From the NCBI RefSeq assembly GCF_002943525.1, contig NZ_CP025394.1:2542001-2606000 (forward strand): a stretch of DNA of 64,000 nucleotides, read 5' to 3'. Source of the DNA: Kitasatospora sp. MMS16-BH015. Its GTDB lineage: Bacteria > Actinomycetota > Actinomycetes > Streptomycetales > Streptomycetaceae. The notes beneath the pieces are model-generated. The model had not been told where the DNA came from and made no database searches. It saw nothing but the letters and a program-made list of their open reading frames with translations. The position numbers and the translations under genes were made by a program. Position 1 is the stretch's first letter; each line of letters begins with the position of its first letter. This document shows positions 19,628-28,282 of the stretch, in pieces.

Positions 19628-20026
19628 ATGGCCCACTGGCGGATGCTTCTGTACGGAGCGATCGGCGGTGGGTTGATCTCCCTGCTCACCCTCTACCGGT
19701 TCATCCAGAGCAAGCGGCGCTGGCCCTGGCGGGTCAAGAACGGCCCGACCCCCGCCCTCTACCTGACCGGCGAGGCCATCCGGGTCGTGCTCGGCTCGCT
19801 GGTGGCCTGGGGGTTGGCCGCCTCCGGCCAGCTCGGTGCCCTGGGCGCCATGATCGTGGGCGCGGGCGCCCCGGCCATCCTGGACAAGTGGCAGGCCATG
19901 GCCCCCCAGCTCCACTCCTCGGAGCCGCCCGCCCCGGCCCCCCGGCCGGCCGGCGTGCCCCGGGGGCGGGAGTCACAAGAAGACCTGACGGCAGCGAAGA
20001 TCCTTGAAGGCGGTGCACAGCTGTGA
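19628..20026 (+). CDS. Hypothetical membrane protein
   Basis: A 132-residue protein with an N-terminal helix (MLLYGAIGGGLISLLTLYRF), a basic segment QSKRRWPWRVK, a second hydrophobic stretch of about 35 residues (AIRVVLGSLVAWGLAASGQL to AMIVGAGAPA) and a Pro-rich cytoplasmic tail. The family is not recognised. GGGAGGAG precedes the ATG. The stop overlaps the next start (GTGA), so the two genes form a translationally coupled pair; a joint, possibly membrane-associated, function is inferred. Confidence 0.7.
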   Translation: MAHWRMLLYGAIGGGLISLLTLYRFIQSKRRWPWRVKNGPTPALYLTGEAIRVVLGSLVAWGLAASGQLGALGAMIVGAGAPAILDKWQAMAPQLHSSEPPAPAPRPAGVPRGRESQEDLTAAKILEGGAQL

Positions 20027-20610
20027 CGAGTCGCTTTGCGGACGTACTGACCAGGAGCGGCCCCGGGTACGAGCTGTCCCCGCCCGCCGAGCTGCCGCCA
20101 CGCGAGACGGTCTGGGGCCGGATCCTGGACGCCGCCACCCACCGGGGCCCGGGCTACTGCCCGGCCACCGCCGAGGAGTTGGCCGACGCCGAGGCCGCCG
20201 CCCGCCACGCGAAGGCCCGGCTGGTCGACTTCCTCCGCACCTCCTTCGGTCGCATCCTCGCGGCCCAGGAGGCGCTGGACGCCATGGATTCGGCCAGCGG
20301 CCCGCGCGCCGAGGGCTACCGGATCTCCGCGGAGTACGAACTCCGGGGCTTCCTCGACTACTTCCACGCCGAGTGGCCCCCGGCGGTCGCCGCCCTGCGC
20401 GAGGCCACCGGCCCGCTCGACTTCCGCGCCCGTCGCCTGATCGCCCGCCTCACCCGCCTCCAGAACAACTCCGTCCGCCAGATGGAACGCCTGGCCGACG
20501 AGCTCGCCCACGCCCCTGCCCCCACCGACCCACCGCACCGCTACGCCACCCACGTCACGGCGGGCGAAGTCCGCTCCCTGGCCAGCCTGTTGCACGCCAC
20601 CGTGCACTGA
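20023..20610 (+). CDS. Hypothetical helical protein coupled to the membrane gene
   Basis: A 195-residue soluble, Ala/Arg-rich, mostly helical protein. The N-terminal third is Pro-rich (YELSPPAELPPRETVW), and the remainder reads as amphipathic helices (AEELADAEAAARHAKARLVD, QNNSVRQMERLADELAH). No signal peptide, metal motif or known domain is apparent. It starts with GTG overlapping the preceding stop by four bases. The pair has the look of a small conserved actinobacterial two-gene unit, but I cannot name it. Confidence 0.65.
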   Translation: MTSRFADVLTRSGPGYELSPPAELPPRETVWGRILDAATHRGPGYCPATAEELADAEAAARHAKARLVDFLRTSFGRILAAQEALDAMDSASGPRAEGYRISAEYELRGFLDYFHAEWPPAVAALREATGPLDFRARRLIARLTRLQNNSVRQMERLADELAHAPAPTDPPHRYATHVTAGEVRSLASLLHATVH

Positions 20611-20663
20611 CCCGAGCCTCGAGCCCACCCGGTGGCGCGGCGCTGCGTCGGCGTACGGCCGGC

Positions 20664-21179
20664 TCAGTCCGCCGCCACCGGGCCCAGGTACGTGTGCACG
20701 TGCGCCGCGCTCCCGTCCTGCCGCCGCCAGTCGGCCACCCTGGTGCCCACCAGCTTCCACCCGGCCCGCTCGTACAGCGCGATGGCCGCCTCGGCCCGGG
20801 TCTCCACCTCCAGCACCGGCCGCCGGCCGAGCCGCGCCGCCTCCTCGGTGGCCCGCGCCAGCAGCAGCCGGGCCACCCCGCGACCCCGCGCCGCCACCCC
20901 CACGAACAGCCGCACCACCGACACCAACTCCGCCGCCGGCAGCCCCGCGTCCGCCGCCAGCCCCTCCCCCGCCGGACCGAGCAGCACCTGACCCACCACC
21001 ACCCCGTCCAGCTCGGCCACCCACCCCCCGACCACCCCGGCCGGCGTCAACCACCCCAACGGATCCCGGGGCCACACCACCGGATACCCGTCCGTCTCCT
21101 GCACCGACCGCAAGGCCCGCAGACACGCGTCCAGATCCCCGACGCCCCGCTCCCGCACCACCACGTCCGTGCCAGCCAC
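20664..21179 (-). CDS. GNAT family N-acetyltransferase
   Basis: A 171-residue acetyltransferase. The acetyl-CoA loop is visible as VVRLFVGVAARGRGVARLLL (motif A, R-x-x-G-x-G/A) at about residues 88-107, followed by YERAGWKLVGTRVADW (motif B). The substrate is not predictable. A GTG start at 21179 has GGAGG seven bases upstream. It runs convergent to the preceding pair. Confidence 0.85.
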   Translation of the reverse strand: MAGTDVVVRERGVGDLDACLRALRSVQETDGYPVVWPRDPLGWLTPAGVVGGWVAELDGVVVGQVLLGPAGEGLAADAGLPAAELVSVVRLFVGVAARGRGVARLLLARATEEAARLGRRPVLEVETRAEAAIALYERAGWKLVGTRVADWRRQDGSAAHVHTYLGPVAAD

Positions 21180-21251
21180 CGCTCACCCTCCGGCTCCTGC
21201 CCGGGCTCCCGGGTCGGAGCCACCGCCGTGGAGCCTAGGGCCTGCACGGCT

Positions 21252-21282
21252 CAGGGCCACCGGGGTGCCCCCGGTGGCCCTG
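21252..21282. terminator. Hairpin terminator after the Old Yellow Enzyme gene
   Basis: A perfect 14-bp stem (CAGGGCCACCGGGG with its complement) around a 3-base loop lies just downstream of the minus-strand oxidoreductase stop at 21299. Confidence 0.65.
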
Positions 21283-21298
21283 GTGCCCCCCGTCGCGC

Positions 21299-22429
21299 CT
21301 ACCGGAGCCCGGCCGGCTGTGCCAGGAACGGGTAGTCCGTGTAGCCGCGGTGACCGCCCGGGTAGTAGGTGGTGGGGTCAAGGGGGTTGAGCGGGGCGCC
21401 GGTGGCGAGGCGGTGGGGGAGGTCCGGGTTGGCGAGGAAGGCGCGGCCGAAGGCGACCAGGTCGGCGAGGTCTTCGGTGAGGACCTCGTCGGCGTTCTGG
21501 CGGGCGACCGGGAGGGAGAGGGCACCGGTCTGCGGGTGGACGAGCTGGCCGGCCCGGGGGCTGACGATCAGCGGGCCGAGCCATCGGGCGCGGAGCAGCC
21601 GGGTGAGCGGGCGGCCGCCGTTCTCCATGGTGTGCAGGTAGGCCAGGCCCAACGGGGCCAGGGCGGCGAGCAGTTCTCCGTACAGGGCGGTCGAGTCGCC
21701 CTCGGCGATGTCGTTGAAGACGCTGCCGGGTGAGACCCGCAGGCCGACCCGGTGCGGCCCGATCGCGGCGGCCACCGCCTCCACCACCTCGACCACCAGC
21801 CGGATCCGGCGGGTCACCGAGCCGCCGTAGGCGTCGGTGCGCCGGTTGGTGTTCTCGGCCAGGAACTGGTGCAGCAGGTAGCCGTTGGCGCCGTGCACCT
21901 CCACCCCGTCGAAGCCCGCCCGCACGGCGTTCCGCGCGGCAGCCACGAACTCCCCGACCGTCCCGGCCACTTCCGCCGTCGTCAGGGCCCGAGGGGTCGG
22001 GAAGTCCCGCCGCCCCTCGTAGTCGAGCACGGCCCGCGCCGCCCCCACCGCCGAGGGCGCCACCGGCGACTCCCCGCCGTGCAGCTCCGGATGGCTGATC
22101 CGCCCGCCGTGCATCAGCTGGACGAAGATCCGCCCGCCCGCCGCGTGCACCGCCCCGGTCACCTCGCGCCAGGCGGCGACCTGCGCCTGCGAGTGCAGCC
22201 CGGCCATGTACCGGTACGCCCGCCCGATCGCACTCGGGTACGTCCCCTCGGTGACGATCAGCCCCGCCGAGGCCCGCTGCCCGTAGTACGTGGCCACCGC
22301 CTCCCCCGGCACCCCGTCGTCATCGGCCCGCCCCCGGATCATCGGCGCCATCACCATCCGGTTGGCCAGCTCCAGCCCGCCCACCGCCACACCCTCGAAC
22401 AGCGTCTTCAACGCAGCACCGCCCCCCAT
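21299..22429 (-). CDS. NADH:flavin oxidoreductase, Old Yellow Enzyme family
   Basis: A 376-residue FMN-dependent ene-reductase type TIM barrel. Family motifs are LANRMVMAPMIRGRA (FMN pocket), FVQLMHGGRISHPELHGGES, FDGVEVHGANGYLLHQFLAE, and TNRRTDAYGGSVTRRIRLVV. Members reduce activated C=C bonds with NAD(P)H; the physiological substrate is unknown. The ATG at 22429 gives MGGGAALKTLFEGV, but a TTG at 22408 (MKTLFEGVAVGG) is equally plausible from alignment of such proteins. The ribosome binding site is weak for both. It is a single gene. Confidence 0.88.
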   Translation of the reverse strand: MGGGAALKTLFEGVAVGGLELANRMVMAPMIRGRADDDGVPGEAVATYYGQRASAGLIVTEGTYPSAIGRAYRYMAGLHSQAQVAAWREVTGAVHAAGGRIFVQLMHGGRISHPELHGGESPVAPSAVGAARAVLDYEGRRDFPTPRALTTAEVAGTVGEFVAAARNAVRAGFDGVEVHGANGYLLHQFLAENTNRRTDAYGGSVTRRIRLVVEVVEAVAAAIGPHRVGLRVSPGSVFNDIAEGDSTALYGELLAALAPLGLAYLHTMENGGRPLTRLLRARWLGPLIVSPRAGQLVHPQTGALSLPVARQNADEVLTEDLADLVAFGRAFLANPDLPHRLATGAPLNPLDPTTYYPGGHRGYTDYPFLAQPAGLR

Positions 22430-22892
22430 CGTCCGGTCCGGACATCCACGAGGCCCGGCGGCCCAGCAGGCTCCGGTGGTCCCTCGCAGCGTGCGAACAC
22501 CGACTAAAGGGAGGCTGAGGGGCAACGCAGAAGGCCCAGACCTGACGCAATGCGCCTGACCTGGGCCCTCACCAGTGTTTCCGCTGGTCGGTGCGGCGGG
22601 GGCAGTCGGTCTCCCCGTGGACAACCAGCCCACGGCCCGGAGGCGCTTCATCGTCCACCCCTGAGATCAGAAGGGCACCACTCCCCGCGAGTGGGGCCAG
22701 GTGCCGGCGGCTCGTGGGAGTCGCCGGCCGAGGAACGGCCGGGGATGTCCAGCGTGGCCGCCGGGCGAGCCCGATCTCCGCGAAGGCCGGCCTCCGGCCG
22801 CTCATGTCGGATACGTCCCGCGAAGCCATGGGCAGGGTCGACCGTCTGCTGACACGGCGGCATCGCCCACGTCGCCAGCGGATCCGGATGCA
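22430..22892. other. Gene-free interval between OYE gene and tRNA terminator
   Basis: About 460 bp without a supported gene. The only structure noticed is an imperfect inverted repeat at 22533-22567, GGCCCAG...CTGGGCC, with inner complementarity. It might be a terminator or a weak transcript hairpin. Short open frames here lack ribosome binding sites and conserved features. Confidence 0.4.
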
Positions 22893-22926
22893 GAAGGCCC
22901 CGCAGCATGATCGCTGCGGGGCCTTC
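22893..22926 (-). terminator. Terminator of tRNA-Val
   Basis: GAAGGCCCCGCAGC and its exact complement form a 14-bp stem with the loop ATGATC. It begins four bases beyond the encoded CCA end of the tRNA on the minus strand. Confidence 0.85.
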
Positions 22927-22930
22927 GTAC

Positions 22931-23005
22931 TGGTGGGCGCAGACGGTTTCGAACCGCCGACATCCGCTTTGTAAGAGCGGCGCTCTACCGCTGAGCTATG
23001 CACCC
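22931..23005 (-). tRNA. tRNA-Val (anticodon TAC)
   Basis: On the minus strand the 72-nt body plus encoded CCA folds as a standard cloverleaf. The acceptor stem is GGGTGCA/TGCGCCC with one G-T pair, the D-arm lies around TAGCTCAGCGGTAGAGC, the anticodon stem CCGCT/AGCGG holds loop CTTACAA (anticodon TAC), the T-arm contains GGTTCGAAACC, and the discriminator is A. Val is read from anticodon TAC (codon GTA, rare in such GC-rich genomes). Confidence 0.95.
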
Positions 23006-23187
23006 CTGCCGCGGCGCGACGGCGGACCGGCACGTACGGCGAAAGGTAAGAGTACCTGGTCCGGCGGGTGGTGTGGTGCAGGTTTTCCGGGCGGGCACAG
23101 GGACGGGGGTGCCGGGGGCGGGTGGTGATCGGTGAGAATGGGCGGTGACCGGTGGGTCGGTGTGCAGAGCTGAGCAGGGAGCGTGGC

Positions 23188-24444
23188 GTGAGAGTGGCCG
23201 GCGGCGGTGGCGGGCGGGGCAGCTGGTGGGGGCCGCGCCGGGGTGAGGGGCAGCGGGCCGATGCCAAGGCGGCCCGGGACGCGGCGCAGGAGGCGTTCTA
23301 CCAGCTGGACTCGACCCAGCGGGACGTGCAGCTAGCCGTGGAGACGGTCCGCTCCGGCGGGGACGGAGCTGCGGCGCAGCGGGCGGTGAGCGAGTTCCAG
23401 GACATCTCCACCCGGATCGACCAGGTGACGGTCGCCTACCTCGCGGCGCTGGACAGCGCCGATCTGGACGCCCCCGAGCTCGACCCCGCGACGGTGGCCC
23501 GGGCCCAGCAGCAGCTGCAGCAGGCCGGCCGCGAGCTGGCCGCCAAACGGACCGAGTTGGAGCGCTTCCTGGAGCGGCTGCAGCCGCTCGTCCAGCAGGC
23601 CGAGGCCCAGCTGATCCGGGTGGTGCCCGCCGTGGAGCAGGCCAAGCGCGCCCTGCTGGGCGCGACCACCGCGCTGGAGGCCGTCCGCTCGGCCGGCCTC
23701 AAGGCCGACGACCTGGCCGCCCGCCTCGCCCAGCTGGCCCCCGAGCTGGCCCGGCTGAACGAGGGCGTGGCCCGGCACGGCGTGCCGGAGACGCTGCGGC
23801 GGGCCGAGGACGTGGCGCAGCGCGCCGAGACGATCCGCACCACGGCCGAGCAACTGCCCGAGCGGGCCCAGGAGATCGACCGGCGCCTGGCCAGCCTGCG
23901 GACCCGGGTGCAGGCCCTGGAGACCCGGGCGAGCAGCGTGGAGCCCGCGCTGAGCGAGCTGCGGCGGCGGTTCAGCGCCGACTGCTGGCAGGACCTCCAG
24001 CGGGTGCCCGCCCAGACCGTGGAGACCGCCCGGACGGCCGAGCAGAAGCTGGCCGAGGCGGCCCGCGCCCGGGACGAGCAGCGCTGGCCGGACGCCACGG
24101 CGGCGATCGCCACCGTCCGGGCGTTGCTGGAGACGGCGGACGGCGCGGTGGCCGCCGTGGGCGACCGGCTGCGGCTGCTCAACGAGGTCGAGCACGACCC
24201 GCACGGCGAGATCGAGCGCACCCGCTTCGCCCTCCGCGACGCCCAGCGCCTCGCGATGGCCGGCCGCCAGGCCCCCGACCCCCGCCACGCGGCCCCGCTG
24301 GATTCGGCGGTCGCCCGCCTGGACCGCGCGGTGGCCGCACTGGACACGGCCGGCCGCCACCCGGACTACTGGCACTTCCTGACCGAACTCGCCGCCGTCC
24401 GAGAGACCGCCGCCCAGGTCATCACCATGATCCGCGGCCACTGA
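23188..24444 (+). CDS. Coiled-coil protein of unknown function
   Basis: A 418-residue, Ala/Arg/Glu/Gln-rich protein. After a Gly-rich basic start (MRVAGGGGGRGSWWGPRR) nearly the whole chain is long heptad-type helix, for example RAQQQLQQAGRELAAKRTEL, AEDVAQRAETIRTTAEQLPE and LRTRVQALETRASSVEPALS. No enzyme motif or membrane segment is seen. Similar coiled-coil proteins are common in actinobacteria, but I do not recognise a named one. The GTG at 23188 has GGGAG about nine bases upstream. A scaffold or cytoskeletal-type role is a guess. Confidence 0.75.
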   Translation: MRVAGGGGGRGSWWGPRRGEGQRADAKAARDAAQEAFYQLDSTQRDVQLAVETVRSGGDGAAAQRAVSEFQDISTRIDQVTVAYLAALDSADLDAPELDPATVARAQQQLQQAGRELAAKRTELERFLERLQPLVQQAEAQLIRVVPAVEQAKRALLGATTALEAVRSAGLKADDLAARLAQLAPELARLNEGVARHGVPETLRRAEDVAQRAETIRTTAEQLPERAQEIDRRLASLRTRVQALETRASSVEPALSELRRRFSADCWQDLQRVPAQTVETARTAEQKLAEAARARDEQRWPDATAAIATVRALLETADGAVAAVGDRLRLLNEVEHDPHGEIERTRFALRDAQRLAMAGRQAPDPRHAAPLDSAVARLDRAVAALDTAGRHPDYWHFLTELAAVRETAAQVITMIRGH

Positions 24445-24558
24445 GGCAGCCCGCCCCCACCCGGGCGGCGAGCCCGTACCCGCTCAGGCGAGGAATCCGT
24501 ACCTACCCGGGCAGGGTTCGAGCTCCCGGTCCGGGCATGCACCCGGCACCCGAGTGGG

Positions 24559-24571
24559 TACGCTGCGGGCA
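24559..24571 (+). promoter_or_regulatory. Leaderless promoter -10 (TACGCT) of the zinc-ribbon gene
   Basis: TACGCT ends six bases before the ATG at 24571, and no ribosome binding site is present. This is the usual streptomycete leaderless arrangement, with transcription starting at the A of the start codon. Confidence 0.5.
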
Positions 24572-24789
24572 TGCCTCGCTACGACTTCCGCTGCCGCTCC
24601 TGCGGTGCGACCTTCGAACTCCGCCGCACCATGGCCCAGGCCAACGACCCGGCCGTCTGCCCCCAGGGGCACGAAGACACCGTCAAGCTGCTCTCCACCG
24701 TCGCCGTGACCGGCGCGGCCGGTGCCGCGGCGGCCCCGCAGGCCCCGTCCGGCGGTGGCGGCTGCTGCGGAGGCGGCTGCTGCGGCTGA
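24571..24789 (+). CDS. FmdB-like zinc ribbon protein
   Basis: A 72-residue protein with an N-terminal FmdB/CxxC zinc ribbon: MPRYDFRCRSCGATFELRRT, then CPQGHEDTVKLLS. Two Cys pairs (the second as CPxGH) would bind zinc. The tail is Ala-rich, then Gly/Cys-rich (SGGGGCCGGGCCG), usual for FmdB-type regulators. Such proteins are named after a possible regulator of formamidase, but their function is generally unproven. Translation appears leaderless. Confidence 0.85.
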   Translation: MPRYDFRCRSCGATFELRRTMAQANDPAVCPQGHEDTVKLLSTVAVTGAAGAAAAPQAPSGGGGCCGGGCCG

Positions 24790-24933
24790 CCCGGACCGAC
24801 CGAACCAGGCCCGGGACCGACCAAAGACGGCCCTGCGCCGACCGAACAAGGCCCGGGACAGACCGAACCAGGCCCGACGCCGACCGACCAGAGCCCGGCG
24901 CCGACCGAGCGCCGGGCCCCGCGCCGGGTGCCT

Positions 24934-25845
24934 TCAGGCCCGCACGTCGTCCAGGCCCGCCCCGGTGGGCCTGGCCGCGGGCGCGGCGGCGCGGACGCGG
25001 GCCAGCATCTGCCGCAGGATCTCCTCCCCCGCCGCCACGCCCGCCTGGGAGAGGGCCGTGACGGCGGGGGCCGTCCAGCCGGTGTCGGCGAGCTCGCCGT
25101 GGGCGGGGCGCCAGGCGTGGTCGGCGGCGAGCAGCAGGTCGGTGTCGAGCAGGGAGTCGCCGGCCGCCAGCACGGTGGCGGCGCCGGTGCGGCGCTCCAC
25201 CTCGGCGAGGGCGGAGCTCTTGCTGAGCGGGTCGGGCACGGCGTAGACCTTGCGGCCCTGGAGCGAAACGTTCCAGCCGCGCTGCCCGCACCAGTCGGTC
25301 AGCTCGGCCACCCACCCCTCGGGCAGCTCGGCCCGCTCCACCACCAGGTAGGCGAAGAGCTGGTCGGCCACCCGCCGCTTGTGGGTCCACTCCGGGTCGG
25401 CGGCCAGCGCCAGGTGCTCGACCACCTCGGCCAGCGGTGCGCTGCCCTCGGCCAGCCGGGTGCGGACCTCGGCCCGCCAGTCCTCGTCCGCCACGCCGTC
25501 CACCAGCAGGTGGCCGCCGTTGGCGCAGATCGCGTACTTCGGCAGCCAACCGGGCGTCGGGCCGGGCAGGTTGACCCGCTCGTACTGCGCCTTGGTGCGG
25601 GTGGTGGCCGGGACGAACAGCACCTCCCCGGCCAGTTCGGCCAGCAGTGCGGCGGCCCGCTCGGTCATGAAGGAGAGCGCCTTGCCGTCGTGCACCTCCA
25701 CCGAGAGCAGCCGGGGCGCGAGCCGGTCGGGCACGTCCAGGGCCAGCGCCCGGTTGGAGTAGATCATCGTCCGGTCGAGGTCGCTCGCGACCAGGTACTG
25801 CTGCTTCACCACGGGGTCCCCCGTACTCGTGTCAGAGCGGCTCAT
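24934..25845 (-). CDS. HAD-superfamily hydrolase of the ter-associated operon
   Basis: A 303-residue HAD phosphatase-like protein. Motif I is SDLDRTMIYS (Asp22/Asp24), the C-terminal acidic motif is AAGDSLLDTDLLLAAD, and a Lys (DPLSKSSAL) lies before it, as in Cof-type sugar phosphatases. It ends the four-gene operon CitE-like, PRTase/TRSP, StiP, HAD and overlaps the StiP stop by four bases (ATGA). In comparative work on ter systems such HAD enzymes are predicted to trim phosphate in synthesis of a nucleoside-like metabolite; the actual substrate is unknown. Confidence 0.85.
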   Translation of the reverse strand: MSRSDTSTGDPVVKQQYLVASDLDRTMIYSNRALALDVPDRLAPRLLSVEVHDGKALSFMTERAAALLAELAGEVLFVPATTRTKAQYERVNLPGPTPGWLPKYAICANGGHLLVDGVADEDWRAEVRTRLAEGSAPLAEVVEHLALAADPEWTHKRRVADQLFAYLVVERAELPEGWVAELTDWCGQRGWNVSLQGRKVYAVPDPLSKSSALAEVERRTGAATVLAAGDSLLDTDLLLAADHAWRPAHGELADTGWTAPAVTALSQAGVAAGEEILRQMLARVRAAAPAARPTGAGLDDVRA

Positions 25846-26990
25846 GCCGAAACGGCCGTGCCGTCGGCGCCGGTGGCGCCCCTGCTGTACCGCGGGTGGA
25901 TCAGGCCGACGCAGGAGTACGGCAGCCCGTCCACCTCCTCGACCGGGACGCCGCGCTGGTCGGCGAGCAGCCGGACGTGGTCCAGGTCGGCGCCGGCGCC
26001 CCGCCGGGCCAGTACCCGCCACGGGACGCGGCGCAGCATCACCCGGGTGGTCTCGCCGACCCCGGGCTTGACCAGGTTGACGTCCTCGATGCCGTACTCG
26101 GCGCTGATCCGCTCCACGGCGGCCCAGCCGGCCCAGTCCGGGGTGCGATCGGTGGCGGCAAGCCGGTCGGCCGCCGCGACGGCCTCGGCCCGGACGCCCG
26201 CGAACTCGGCGGCCACCGCCCGCAGGAACTCGCCGGAGACGTCGGCCCCGGCCAGCTCGCGGTAGTACTTGGCGCCGTGGAAGTCGGCCGGGCCGATCAG
26301 GTCGGCGCGCAGCACGGTGCGCGAGATCAGGCCGGAGACGGTGGAGTTGAGGCAGGCGGAGGGGATCAGGAAGTCGTCCCGGGTGCCGTAGGTGCGCACG
26401 CAGCCGCCCGGGTCGGCGAGCACCGCGAGCGAGGGGTCGAAGGCGGTGCCGGCCAGCGCGGCGGCGAGTTCGCGGGTGATCGCTCCCTTGCCGGTCCAGC
26501 CGTCCACGAAGACCACCCGGGCCGGGTCGTGGTGCTCGGCCAGGTAGGCGGTGGCCACCTGGTCGATGCCCCGGCCCCGGACGATCGAGACGGCGTAGTG
26601 CGGGGTGTCCACCCCGTACGCGAAGTCGAACCAGCGGCGCAGCAGCACCCCGACCGGGGTGCCGGCCCGGGCCAGCGAGGCGAAGACCGGCTCGGGGCCG
26701 CGCTCGCGCCGTACCAACTCGGCCACCGTGCCGACCGCGAGCGCGATCCGGCGGGCTGAGAGGGCCAGCGCACCCCGGTACAACTCCTGGTACTCGGGGC
26801 TGGGTTGGTACTCGATGGGCAGCGATTCGGCGTAGTGGGCGCCGCCCAGCTGGACGGCCTCCTCACGCTCCTCGGTCGGCGCCTCCAGCCGGACGGCGGA
26901 GAGGTCGGTGAGCAGCCAGGCCACGTCCTCGGCGGGGTAGGAGGAGAACTCCGGCCCGTACAGCGGGCGGGCGGTGAGGGTGGCGGTCAC
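25842..26990 (-). CDS. StiP domain protein (ter-associated PRTase-like/predicted cysteine protease)
   Basis: A 382-residue protein matching the StiP family (PF11202 as I recall it). Signature stretches are YPAEDVAWLLTDLSAVRLEA near the N-terminus, HYAESLPIEYQPSPEYQELY, ARAGTPVGVLLRRW, and VVFVDGWTGKGAITREL (159-175), which resembles a PRPP-binding loop. Databases label it both cysteine protease StiP and phosphoribosyltransferase; the loop supports the latter. A GTG start overlaps the PRTase/TRSP stop and its own stop overlaps the HAD start, so the operon is tightly coupled. Confidence 0.85.
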   Translation of the reverse strand: MTATLTARPLYGPEFSSYPAEDVAWLLTDLSAVRLEAPTEEREEAVQLGGAHYAESLPIEYQPSPEYQELYRGALALSARRIALAVGTVAELVRRERGPEPVFASLARAGTPVGVLLRRWFDFAYGVDTPHYAVSIVRGRGIDQVATAYLAEHHDPARVVFVDGWTGKGAITRELAAALAGTAFDPSLAVLADPGGCVRTYGTRDDFLIPSACLNSTVSGLISRTVLRADLIGPADFHGAKYYRELAGADVSGEFLRAVAAEFAGVRAEAVAAADRLAATDRTPDWAGWAAVERISAEYGIEDVNLVKPGVGETTRVMLRRVPWRVLARRGAGADLDHVRLLADQRGVPVEEVDGLPYSCVGLIHPRYSRGATGADGTAVSA

Positions 26991-28282
26991 AGGGCGGTCT
27001 CCGGGGCAGGGTGACGGACGGGAAGTACGGCGACGACCACCCGGTCCGCGCAGCGGCGCAGTTGGGCGACCAGGGCCTCGGGGCCCTCGTGCAGGGCGGG
27101 GGTGTAGGCGGGGGCGTCCACCACCAGGACGACGGTCTCGAACCGGCGCCCGGCGTCCTGCCCGGGGGCGACGTTGTAGGCGTACCGCTCGGTGCTGCCG
27201 TCGGCCGGGTCGTCGTGGGCGGGGAAGGTGAGCCGGGTGCGGAGGGCGTAGCCGGGGTGGTCCACGGCCAGGGCCGGGGAGCGGGTGGTGGTGGAGAAGA
27301 AAACCCTTTCCTCGCCCAGCAGTTCGGCCAGCGCCCCGGCGATCCGCAGCGGCGCGTACATCAGCTCCTCGAAGCCGAGCACCAGCACCCGACCGTCGCC
27401 GGCCGGCAGCCGGGCCGCCAACTCGCCTGCCAGCGTGGGCAGCAGGGCGGCCAGCCGGGCGCCGTCGGCCGGGGTGAAGCCGTGCCGGCCGCCCTCGGGC
27501 AGGTCGGCGGGCCAGGCGGGGGCGTACCGCTCGACCGCGCCGAGGGCGCCGGCCGGCGGTGCGGCGGGCTCGGCGGCGGCGAGCAGCTCCTCGGCCCGGG
27601 CCAGGATGTCGGCGGGCAGCTCGACCGAGCCCTCGGCGGCGGCCACCAGGTCGAGCCGGGCGCCGAGTTCGGCGGCGGCCTTGGCCAGCTGGTCACGGTC
27701 CGCGGGGTGCCGCAGGTCGACCAGGGCGACCACCACGTAGTGCCCGCGCGGGTGGCGGGCGTGCAGGGCGCGGATGGTGTTGAGCACCGTCCGCCCGGTG
27801 GAGAACTCGTCGTCCACCAGCACCAACGGGCCGTCGCCGGCCAGGAACTCCGGGTCGGCCGGGAGCAGCAGGTGCGAGGTGGCGTGCGAGTGCTCCTCCT
27901 CGAAGCCGCCCGCCTGGGCGACCCCGGCCACCGGCCGCCGGGTGGAGTGCAGGTACGGCGCACCGAGCCCGTCGGCCACGCTGTGCCCGAGCGCGGTGGC
28001 CGTCTCGGCGTAGCCGAGCACCACCGCACGGTCGGCTGCGGTGCCGAGCAACTCGCGGACTCTGAGGCCGAGTTCGACCCCGGCGCCGTGCACCACGGCC
28101 GGCCGCTGCGGCACGTGCTTGCCGAGCACCCGGGAGACCAGCAGGTGCGCCCGCTTCGGGTTGTCCCGCACCGCAAGCCCGATCATCCGGGTGAGTTCCG
28201 GCGAGCCGCCCAGCCGTACGCCCAGCCGCTCGCTCACCCACTCCCCCGACCAGATCGAACCGGCACCTTCTGTGGAGCTCAC
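26987..28282 (-). CDS. Phosphoribosyltransferase with C-terminal TRSP domain (ter-associated)
   Basis: A 431-residue two-domain protein. The N-terminal half is a type I phosphoribosyltransferase, with the PRPP loop LVLVDDEFSTGRTVLNT at 153-169 and an upstream VVLGYAETATALGHSVAD strand-loop. The C-terminal half has the signature Thr-Arg-Ser-Pro at 333-336 (FFSTTTRSPALAVDHPGY) that names the TRSP domain. A phosphoribosyl transfer in making a nucleoside-like compound has been proposed for ter operons; no biochemical proof is known to me. The GTG start (AAGGA upstream) overlaps the CitE-like stop by four bases. Confidence 0.88.
   Translation of the reverse strand: MSSTEGAGSIWSGEWVSERLGVRLGGSPELTRMIGLAVRDNPKRAHLLVSRVLGKHVPQRPAVVHGAGVELGLRVRELLGTAADRAVVLGYAETATALGHSVADGLGAPYLHSTRRPVAGVAQAGGFEEEHSHATSHLLLPADPEFLAGDGPLVLVDDEFSTGRTVLNTIRALHARHPRGHYVVVALVDLRHPADRDQLAKAAAELGARLDLVAAAEGSVELPADILARAEELLAAAEPAAPPAGALGAVERYAPAWPADLPEGGRHGFTPADGARLAALLPTLAGELAARLPAGDGRVLVLGFEELMYAPLRIAGALAELLGEERVFFSTTTRSPALAVDHPGYALRTRLTFPAHDDPADGSTERYAYNVAPGQDAGRRFETVVLVVDAPAYTPALHEGPEALVAQLRRCADRVVVAVLPVRHPAPETAL

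Noticed and set aside
22931..23005. tRNA-Val as integration site of a mobile element
   Set aside because: No integrase gene and no duplicated 3' tRNA sequence was noticed in the window.
22569..23267. 232-codon frame across tRNA-Val and its terminator
   Set aside because: It reads through the tRNA and hairpin, has no binding site and no recognisable domain.
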